From: Liopterus haemorrhoidalis
Lineage: Eukaryota; Arthropoda; Insecta; Coleoptera; Dytiscidae
Length of the DNA stretch: 64,000 bases
Direction: 5' to 3'
Assembly: GCA_963971575.1 (NCBI GenBank)
Contig: OZ020611.1
Coordinates: 203,098,419 to 203,162,418, forward strand
Shown here: piece after piece, positions 27,501 through 39,187 of the stretch
Layout of the letters: every line of letters begins with the position of its first letter
Position numbering within the stretch: position 1 is the stretch's first letter
The notes under the pieces: generated by a model
The model's database searches: none
Seen by the model: only the letters and a program-made list of their open reading frames with translations
What the model was told of the DNA's origin: nothing
Program-made: the position numbers and the translations under genes

Positions 27501-30500
27501 AATTATGTAAATATTGTCTGCGGCCCCCCTATACTATGGTGTATCAAGATAATAGGAACACGATTTTTTTCGAAAAAGCGACGTGTGAGCAAGTTTGCAA
27601 AAATTTTGAACTAAAATTTATCCACAAAATTGAATGGTAGCATTGAAATTTTCCGGAAAAAAACGGAAGTACAGGATATCAAGCACAATTTCGAATTTTA
27701 AATGGGAACGTATGTCATATTGGATAGAGCTTTTCAACAACTTTTACTTAAACATTTTTTTAATAGCTTTTACGGTTGACAAAAAACTGTGATATTTTTA
27801 AATGACGATTATATTCCCTATAACGACTTGAAAGTAAAGTATTTTTATTTACAAGTGTTCAAAATGCCTTCCATTCTAATTTAAACACATTCGCATCCTT
27901 ACTCTTGAGTTATCTGTAGCTCGGAGAGCAATTAAAAAAATATATAATAAAAAATATTGCAATTTCAAGTCGTACCTACTTCAAAGAACAACTTGAAAAT
28001 ACTTGAAGTACCTCCAACGCGAACCATTGTCAGAGAATCCCATCAACCGACACATACAATTTATTTTACCTTGATATAGTCTAGTTATAGTCTGTTTATT
28101 TGGTTAAAGCGGAACTATATTTTCAAATCTAGTAATTTTTATCAATTGAATGAAACTTTTGATAATTTTGTTTAGTAAAAGCCCATTTACTTATTATTAA
28201 GTTAGCTAGTGACAACTTAAACGTTTGAAATAGCCTGTAGTTTAAATTAGTTGTCAAAATAAGTAAATAATGTATAAAAATAAATAGAATATTTATTTTA
28301 TTTATGTTATGAAAGGTATATTTATATGAATATAAATGTACGATATTTATAAATAGGGATAAAATTTATGTATTGCAAGATTGAGTGCATTTTTATTATA
28401 TTTTCATGTTTCGATCTTGTAAGACTTCGCGCCCCCCCGGTTGAGAAACGCTGGTATAAACCATATTGTTAGGATTTTTAGGCATTTATTAATGAAATAA
28501 GTAGTTGTTTTGGTGGGTATCCAAAACTTAAGTTGCGCTATTATACTAGCGTCGGCGAATCAATGCAGTTACGTCACACGACGTAACAAACGACTGTATT
28601 GTTTGGAACAATGCAATTGTTTGTTACATCGTATGACGTAACTGCGTTGATTCGCCGTCGCTAGTATAGCAGGGCCCTACTGTACCTAAAAACAATTTAT
28701 AGTATATTTGACTATCCTAAAACTGCGTCCAGACTAAACGCGCCTTGCTACGCCAAACTGCGTCATTCATCAACGATCCGCGTGGAACTGCACATGTTGA
28801 GATTCGTCGTCACGTTGTCGAACATGGGTCTATTGTGTTCGTCTGCTTTTCACTTAACACATGTTAACGCGCAAACTAACTGCATAATGCGGTTCTCGTT
28901 CAAACAGATCGCACACTAATATGAAGTTTTCTTTGAGGTACCGATACATGGCGGATCTTGTTAGTTTGAGCGCAGTGTTCTACACATCGGCGCGTTTGTC
29001 CTTAGTTTGACGTCCGAACAGGAGAATTATGAACGTTTTGCGCAGCTCAGCAATTTCGAGCAGCGCGGCGTATTTGGTCTGGACGTGGCTTAAGATATTT
29101 TAAAGAATTGTCATAAAAAAAAAAATCTTAAAAAATAAAATATAAAACAAATGCACATGTAATTTGTTTCTAACATAAAATACTGTTTCATTTATAGGTA
29201 CTAGAGCTGAAACGGAATTAGGAAGAATTCTTGCGAGAAGAACATGGAAACGTACTAGTTATATAGTTATTACGAAAATTTATTGGAGCACGAAGTAAGT
29301 ATTAAATAACGCGACAGTCCATCTAATGTTGTTATAATGTAGTGTTAATAATATAACTAATACTTGATTGAGGTCGCTCGACTTTTCATTGTCGCGACAT
29401 ATGTCATTTCGAATAAGGATTTCCGACGGTGTGGCGTTGACCGTACAACAACTTGTCTCCACTTGTCGCTTTAGTCTACCGGCAAGCATTTGATCTTTTC
29501 CGACAATTACTGGAAACGCGAAAAAATTATCGGCCAATAAACTTATGTCTTTAAAACTAGTACAGTGTTAATCACGCGACAGTGTCGAGCAATATGTTTA
29601 CTTAACGTAGACACGGCATTATAAACTGTTTAGTAATTTATCTTTCTGATATTTTATTGCTAATTTATTATATTTATTTTCTAGGTCAGAAGAAAGGGGC
29701 TTGTCGAGAAAACATATCATCGAAAGTGTTAAAGCTAGTCTTTTGAGACTACAATTGTCATATATTGATGTTGTTATTGTACATAAGGCAGATCCAATGT
29801 GCCCTATGGAAGGTAAAAATAACATATTTGCTCATTTTTCTGTCAACTTGGTAACAAAAATAATATTATTATATATTTACAGAGGTTGTTCGTGCTATGC
29901 ATTATATTATTTCACAAGGTTGGGCCATGTATTGGGGTACCGCTCGTTGGTCTCCGGTAGAGGTAGGTGTCTAGTAAAAATTAATTAGAATTATTATTAT
30001 TATTAATTTATAAAGCTTTACGACCTCATCCAATATCCAGTCTTAACTGACATTGCTCTTCGCTGAGTTTTCTTTTATTCATCTAATTTCAGATTCCTTC
30101 TAGTCAACATTTTCTTGGTGTTCCCTTTTTAGGGTTTTGTAGGTATGACCAAAAAACCCTTATACCGTCATTTTGTCGTCTGTCTGTCTGTCTGTCTGTC
30201 TGTTCGGTAAAAATTGTAGCCAAACGGCTAAACCTAGAGAGTTGAAATTTGGCATGCTTATACAACTATTTGACCCGCACATAGGAAAAATACTAAAACA
30301 TCTAAAAAACATATCCCCCTAAAAATATAAACAAATATGTGCTCATCGAAAAAAAAAATATTTTTTTAAAATTCTGAGTAGGGTATCAAATGAAAGCCCT
30401 TGGTACGTGGATTAACGATCAAATTTTTATTTTTGCAAAATAAATTATTTTGAAGCGATTTTTACCAAAATTGTGCAAACATTTTTTATCCCACAGCCTG

Positions 30501-33500
30501 TAGCCCAGATGGTTTAAACTAAAAATCTGAAAAAAATCTAAGTAATGTACATTGGTGTGAACCAGAATAGTACAACAGGAATTTTTGAACAGATTAAGTT
30601 TTTGGAAAAAAAACGCATTTTTTGTGTTTTTTGCTAATAATGTACACATGTTATACTTATGTAACACGCTAGACTAGAAGGTTTATCCTGGTATAATGGT
30701 TATGGCGCTGGCATATTACCCAACCAAATCAGTTCGATCCCTGTGTGAGGAGATAATATTATTTTTTGTTTTTTTTTTTGCATTTTTATTTTGTTTAAAT
30801 TATTTTTTCAAGATTCTAGTTATATTTTGGCAAACGTTGCATTTAATTTTTAAAAGCGTAAATTTAATAACCAGTGGAAATTGTTGAAATTATAATTTAA
30901 TTCTGTTTCAATGTACACGAAATCAGAGCTTATAACAACCAATGGAAGCCATAGGCGCAATTTTCAAAATCTTAATTAACCTTGCTATATAAAAAAAAAT
31001 ACTGCACATATTTAGAAACCTAAATAATGTTATTAGGCATTCGAATTAAGATTAACAAAAAAAAAATATTTTAACATAAAATTTGTTTTGCCATCCGAAA
31101 TAATCATCATTCACTTTCTAAATACCTGCGAAGCCCTGAAATGTGTGAAAATTCACACTTCACATAAATTTTTTTTCTTCTATTTTCTCTTGCTGTGGAT
31201 GGTAAATGTATTTTAGTAATCTCTGCCATCTAAGCTTATTTGTTCTTATGTCTTCAATATGAAGGGCAACCTTAATTTATCGTATTTCTTCGTTCCTCAC
31301 TTTTTCTCTTCTTAATTTATCCGTTACTATTCGTTAGAACTCACCATATCTTATACATCTTATTAACTCGTACATCCAAGGCAGATGTTTTCAAACAATA
31401 GTAGGTTACGAAAATTCAAGTAAAAGTTAATTTCGGCAGAAGTACCACAAGGGTCTATCCTAGGCCCCCTTCTCTTTAACATAATTATAAACGAAATATG
31501 ATTCGTATTCGTTATTCGTAGATTACACGGTAGTTTTTATGCATTCTTAGAGAACGGATATAATTATTAAAAGTTTGGAAGAAGCACTGGCGAAATTTAT
31601 TACGCATATGGTTAAATGAAAAATTAAAATTAATTAATTTAATGTTATTTTATCACTAGGCGTAAACCAAATAAGAGACGAAACATTTCAATACAAAACG
31701 CAGATTTAGAATGCAAATCAAACATTAAATATTTAGGAGTTAACCTGGACCAGAAATTAAATTTTACTAAACATATTAATATTATCTGCAGATCTGCAAC
31801 AGCTTTGCACAAATTATTTCCATTACTCAATCGTAATTCACGACTTTCATCAAGAAATAAAATTATTCTGTATAAAACTTCAATTCGACCGAATTTAACT
31901 TATGCCTGTCTTATCTGAAGTAATACCTTCTATTCAAATTATAAAAAAAAAATTAAGTGATCCAAAATAAAAGAGTAGTCGTAAATTATCGTAAGTATAA
32001 AAAGATAGTAGATATTTATGAAGAGTTAAATATTCAGTTAACAAAAGACTTTATTTTCAAGCTGACAGAGAAATTCTTTGCTAAGTGTCCCTTTAATGAT
32101 AGTCCTCTTATTCAAGATACTGGAAAACATAAATTACATGAACTACTGTTTAATACAAGTATAAAATAACTAAGCACATTTTACTTTAAATTCTCGTTAT
32201 TTACTATTATTGTGTTATTAGTTTTATATATTTTTCTTCTTTATTTAATTACTTTATTTATTTTTTTGCTTTTTTATATAGGGTTCTTAAAATTCTTTAC
32301 TAAGTGACCGTTTAATGATAGTCCTCTTATTCAAGATACTGGAAATAATAAATTACATGTACTTCCGTTTATAAAATACAAGTATAAAATAACTAAGCAC
32401 GTTTTACTCTAAATTCTCGATATTTACTATTATTTTTATTAGATTTATTTATTTATATTTTTCTTTATTTAATTACGTTATTATTTTTATTTTTTGCTTT
32501 TGTGTTTTGAAGGTATGACCACCAAAAAACCCTTATAACGTTACTTATGTGTCTGTCTGTCTGTACGGTAGAAATTGTAGCTAAACGGCTTAACATAGAA
32601 AGTTGAAGTTTGATATGCTAATACAATTCTTTGACCCAAATATAGGAAAAATACTGAGAGTTCAAAAAAACACATCCCCAGATGAATATAAACAAATATG
32701 TAATAAATGAAAAAATAAATATTTTTTTAAAATTGTGAATGTGGTATCAAATAAATCATCTTAGTGCGTGGATAGACAAGCAAATTTTTATTTTTGAAAA
32801 ATATTTTTTTTAATTGGATTTTCATCAAAAATATGTAAAAAAAAAACTTTTGTCCCCCTCACTATCTTTCGGAGGTGAGGGTGATCTAAAAATCTGAAAA
32901 AAATCTCCATAATGTATATTGACGAGAACCGGAATAGTTCAACAGGAATTTTTGATAAGATTAGTTTTTCGAAAAATATCGTTTTTTTGTCGTTGAAAAA
33001 AATAATTGTTTTTTTTTTTAATTCATTGTGTGGTATCAAAAGCTCATAAAACGTAGATTACGAAAAGAAAAGTAGTTTTTTTTTTTAATTCGTTTCTTTT
33101 AACACGTATTTAGTCAAAAACGTGCCAAAAAAATTCTTGTCCCGCCCCTTTTTACCCATGGGGGTTAAACTACAAATCTGAAAAAATAAGTAATGTACGG
33201 TTTTGGAAAATTTTTCAGTTTTTGTATTTTTGACAAAATTAATTATTTCTCTAATTCATGGCTAATAATGTTATGGATTTTTTATATTTATGACTAAGGT
33301 AGCGTATGTCTTTTTTTATATTAAAAATTTAATAAAAAATTTATGACAGCTGACAACGAATCGCCGTCTTAAGGAGCTTGCACTCATAAACTCGATTACT
33401 AGGCTCCGCCTATCGTTATACGTCTTGTTTTAAGGTATCAAAGAGAAATAAATCATTTATAGTAGTGAAATACTTATAAATCAAATAGCACATGTTAATA

Positions 33501-36500
33501 GTGAGAAATAGGTACGTTTCTGAAATTGAAAAAATAAAAAGTGTAACAGGACTATATTTTGCCGCGAAACATCTTGATTTAGTTCATTTCAAAAAACTTA
33601 TTGTAGACATCCAGCATTCTGTTGACTTCTTACACCAAGGGTGTCAAACTGGTGGTTCGCGGGCCGCATGAGGCCCAATTGTTGCATTTTTGAGGCCCGC
33701 AACGACTTCTTATACTATAATAAATTTTTATACTATATGTCTTATACAGTATAAAAATTTATTTTAGCGGAAACACCTCGTGACAGATTCTGTTCGGGCC
33801 GCGGCGTCAAGTCTTTGGCAAAGGGCGGAAAACCAATAGTCAGGCAGTAACTGTGGCAGTTAGCCAAGGCCGTGCGATAATCGGTAGATCGGTGATTCCC
33901 CGTAATTTCAAATAATATACTCGTAAGCAGAGCTTTCAAATAGCATAGAACCTATAGAAATAGGTGCAACTGCAGTTTACATTACCAATACGCTGAACTT
34001 TGTTGTTCGATAAAGGAAATATTTTGGCAAAATTTAATTGTTATTTCTTTACTTCTTTCAAATAAATATTCAGAAAAATGGTGGAAAATGAAAAACAGAA
34101 TGAGTAATAATATAAATACGTATCGTGCGGCCCGCGTGAATTTTATTTGTTAGAAAAATGGCCCGGGGTTGATATGAGTTTGACACTCATGTCTTACACA
34201 CTTTAAATATACAGGGGGTATAACAAAGCCCTGAAATGTGTGAAAATTCACATTTCACGTCAACTTTTTATATTGTTTTTTTTTTGTTGATTTTTTTTCC
34301 TATGCTTATGATTATAATTTGCAATATTCTAATTGCTTAAAATAGAACACATACGGTAATTAAGGAAATAAATACTCATCACTTGTATTTTGGAGGTGAG
34401 GACCTTTTTTTGCTCATCACTTGTATTTTGGAAATGAGGACCTGTTTTTTTTTTGCTCATCCCTTATTAGATTCGTTTTCCTTTTTTTTTCCTCATCAGC
34501 ATTCGGAATTCGGAATAGGGGCGCCAAAATATTCGAAAGGGCGCAACTTGCACACTTGCCACTGGCGCTTAATATCCTTGTTACGGCCCTGATTAAGACA
34601 TGAAAAATGTTATAGCCGCAATTAGCCATAGTTGCTATGGACCAAAAATTTTAACTAACTAACTAACTATGAAAAATGTTACCTTTTTCGATACTTAATT
34701 GTGAATATAAATTATTTTTTAGTTGCATTTCAATTATTAATGAGTGTATCAAATAAAGTTTTATTATTGTTATTATTATATAGTAGAAACATTTTACTGA
34801 CTTGAAGATTATTTTGTGTATCAATCAGTTTCTGGCATTACAGTTCTGGATGAGCCTTGGGCTCCATTAACGTATTCCTCCACTTTTCTCTATTCCTTGC
34901 TTCTTCTGGATCGTTGCGTATCGCCAACTTTCGAAACACATTTAGGAATGGTTAATTGTACAGGTTATGCAATTCAAAACTATATTGTCTTCGCCATGTA
35001 CCTTTACCCAGTGCGTCTTTACAGATTTCGCGTAGTAATTTTCTCTCAAATCAATTCAACATTGATTAATCTGATATGCTCATCGTCCAACTTTTGATCC
35101 AAGATGCACTTGCCTTTGCACACAATAGTTCGACTATTAGTATCGATTCATAAAAGCAAATTATTTATATGATTTAAAATAGTTCTTGATTCTAAGATGT
35201 TTGTTTTGATTTTCAGGTGATGGAAGCTTATACAAACTGCCGACAATTTAACTGTGTTACTCCTATTGTGGAACAAGCAGAGTATCATATGTTTTGTAGA
35301 GAAAAAACAGAACTCTATATGCCTGAACTTTACAATAAAATAGGTGTAGGTCAGTATATGAGCAAACGACAGATAAATTCAACATGTAATTTATAATAAG
35401 TAATAATTTATAATCTATCATTATAGGTTTAATGGCTTGGTCACCATTAACAATGGGTCTGCCACAAGGAAAGGAAGACAGTATGCAAATATTTTCAAGA
35501 TCTAGTTTTCGTAATAAATATAGTTCATTTTCGTGGACCGAAGATGAAACGGGTGGAACAAATAAAGAGGTAAATATATTAAATTATATTTAAGGAACCT
35601 ATATACCTTGTTTTACCATAAATACTGTCACTAAAGTGTTAATAAATTTCTACAAGATGCTTAAAGATATTTTCATTTTTTTTTAGTAGATAACACATAG
35701 ATGTGTCTTAAAAAAGAAACACCAATCAGTTCTTAAAATAATCACCTCTGGCCGTTACACAGGTCTTAAGTTTCTGCTAGGAATGACGATGGGTACCCGC
35801 TACCCGACCCCTTACGATTGTACCCGGTTATGATTTTGATTACCCGCTACCTGTTATCTACTCATTACCCGATAACGATTAACGGGTAATTGTAAGGAAT
35901 TTTGAGTATTCCTGTTTATCTATGAGTATTATCTTGGAAAAAAAATCCATTCTTTCTCATGATTGAAACAATAAAAGATAGGGGCGGGCGAAAGGTTACC
36001 ATTTGGCTCACTTCCATCTTTAATTAACGGGTATCGGATAATTAACTGGAGTAGAGGGTATTTAACGGGTAGCACATAAATACCGGGTAGCGGGTAATGG
36101 TGTCAGGTACCCGGTTTTAGAAATTTTTAATTCTCGTTAATTCCTAGTCTCTGCGTTGACTAAACTAATCGTCAATAGAATTACGAAAGATTTGTAAAGG
36201 AAAACCCTCCGGTGTCTTCATCAAGGAGAGCTTCAGACTAGAGATATTAGCGTGTCTCTTCTTGCAGACCATGTCCTGAAGCACGAACCACAATTTGTAG
36301 TTCAGGGGGTTAAGGTCAAAAGTACTAGATGGACAATCAGCAGGGGAAATGAAGGCCGGTACATTGCTTTTAAGTCACTGCTGCGTAGTCTTCACCTTAT
36401 AGGCTGGTGGTGAATCTTGCTGAAAGCTCCAGTGTTGTCCAGCGAAAAGGGAGTTGTTCAGTTCTTGAACTATCGACTTCAACACGATTTCCTAGTAGAC

Positions 36501-39156
36501 TGATCGACGTTTATACCACTTTCGGAAAAAAAAAGAACTTTAGTGGTACCGCTATAGCCCCCGCCCCATAAAACTATAACTGAAGCAGGATAATGTCTCG
36601 TCTGGATCGTTGATCGTTAGCGCTTTCTGACGAGCTTCTCGTGAACATGTAGCATACACCCTATCGTTGTGAGCTGCGAAACGCCCGAGGTAGTCATTTT
36701 GAAAACTGATAAGCCAAACTATAAACCAAAAGTTTCTTATTTGAGATGCATGTATTATGTACTAAAAGCAAATATAAATATCTTTAAATAACTTGTGGAA
36801 TTTTACTGAAAACTTTCTGACAGTATTTATGGTAAGACTAGGTATGACAGTTGTAAAGATACAATTTAATTTTTAATTGGGTTTCATAAAGGTTTATATT
36901 AATATTTTTCGTTTATATTGTAAGTAGCAAATAAAGTATTTGTGTTATTATTTTTTTCAGAGCTTCTGTTGGCTGAAAGATCGTCTTCAACCGGAAGAGT
37001 CTAGACGTCAAGCAGACAAAGTTAGAGAATTAAGTCAACTAGCGGAAAGACTTGGTTGTAAACTGTCACAGCTTTCCGTAGCGTGGTGTCTTAAGAATGA
37101 GTCTGTACAGTGTCTTCTATTAGGGGCCAGCACAGTTGAACAACTGCATGAGAGTATCCAATCACTGCAGGTAAAATCATTACACTATTCTATTTTTGGA
37201 ACAACCATTATGATTTGTAAGCCAGGCATTAAAAAATTATTACACTGCTCGATTTCTTTTGTTTTACCCACATTATATAATATGTGATCAGTGCCGTATT
37301 GAAGTAGGATGAAAGGTCTTGATGCATAGATTAGGGACGAAAATTATTTAAAAACTTGCTGAAGAAACCGTACTTCGTACGGTTTTTGTAATGTATCTTT
37401 TGTTGTAACGTAAATGATAAGTGGTATATTCAAATTCAAGTAGAACACAATATAATCGTTTCTTTAATCTTATCTACTATTTTGCATATATTTTTGATTG
37501 TTAAGTAAATAATAAGTGAGATACTTTTGTTTATAGGTATCTCTTCCCATAGCTCCCCAAAATATGTCTTATTAAAAACTGCATTAAACAGAGAAGGAAT
37601 AGTTTATGTTCTCATATTCATTTTGCTGTTAAGTAAATAATTTCAACCTTATAAGTAATACTTCCCTTGTTGCCTAAACTATTTTCTTATTATAAACAAT
37701 TTTTGTGATATACGTTTTTGATGTTAAGTCAATAATAAAGAAAATATTTCAAAAGTTAGTTTCATCTAAATGGAAAAATGCATAGAAATAAAATATTTAT
37801 CTTCTTATTATAAACTTTTTTGTCTTATATAATTTTGCTGTTAAGTCCATAATTCCATAATAGTCAAGTTCCATAATAGACTATATTCGAATCCTGATTT
37901 TACTATATCATCAAGTCAAATTACGTGAAAATATGTTAAGCCGTTTTTGACGTTTTAAACAATAAACGTGTTTCTCAACAGAAAAATTTAGTCGTCCGCG
38001 AAAGTTTTTATATGAATTTTTTGCAGTTTTTTTTTTATTTTTTATGTAAATAATTTATATTTTGTTTATTTTCTGTAAACTTTCTATGATTTTTCTACAA
38101 AAAAATAAATGTATTTAGTAGTACATTAAATATATTTGTTTTCTTGCAAAAATGAACCAACAGCTATTATTAGTGGTCCACTTTAAACAATTATATATTA
38201 TACTGGTCCGCGGTGCGATTTTGGTTAAGAAACACTGGTTTAGACATATAGACAGACAAAAATTATTTTTTTCTGGATATTGTCTTATGATCGTCTGAAA
38301 AGTGTAGAAACCAAATATGAGGCCGAAGAAATAAAAAAAAAACAGATACTTATAGCCTTCAATTTTATAAATATAGATGATAGATAAAAAATAAGTATTA
38401 GTTTATTAATATAGTTTAAAAATGGGGGCAGGCTCACATTTCATCGATTCTGAGCCTTTTTATGGAATTTATTTGCTACAAATGTCTAATTTTAGACCGT
38501 AACTCAAAAGTGATCATATATTTATGGTCTAAAGCTAAAAATGTATAAGTATGCCAATCCTTCAATAAAATTCAAAAATATTTTTCCCTAAAATTTAGGT
38601 CAATAATTTTTTGACTCCGATTTTCTCCAAAATATAGGTTTAAGCTAATTTTACGGTGAGGATTATGAAAAAAATCTTGCTTTCCGAGTTTTTGAGTTAG
38701 AGCCGATTTGGGTCAGTTTTGTGCTTATAATTCCAAAACTTTTGCTCAAACTTACAACTGGACCAAATTTTGTTGATATATGACCAAAAATACAAATTTG
38801 TACCAATTTTCAATAAAATCGGAGATAAAAATTATTTGCTTCAAAATGATGATTTTTTTTAAAGTCTACACTTATTTTTTCGGATTTTGGCATTTTCAAG
38901 GGTTTTGGATTACTACCCATACAAAACTTAATAATTGGTGTATTAAAGCCCAAATTTATTTTTAGACTAAACAATGTAAGAGAATTTTAAAAAGTCAAAT
39001 CACAGATTTCTATCCCTAACCATTTTTACCGACCGCCAACATATAAAAGGGAGGTATTGTGATCATACCGATTTTGACATTTCGAGATTTCGATGGATCT
39101 CCACGAATTGAGGTCCCTACATAACGTTTTGACTATTTTTAGCATGATGTCTGTCG

Positions 39157-39187
<31 letters not shown>

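Noticed and set aside
29300..29600. Extra exon or element in Hk intron 4
   Set aside because: GCGACAGT appears near both ends and the minus-strand frame is open for 85 codons, but there is no splice-phase or family support.
30681..30752. Functional tRNA gene
   Set aside because: A and B boxes are present but the acceptor and anticodon stems do not pair well and it lies inside a repeat; tRNA-like only.
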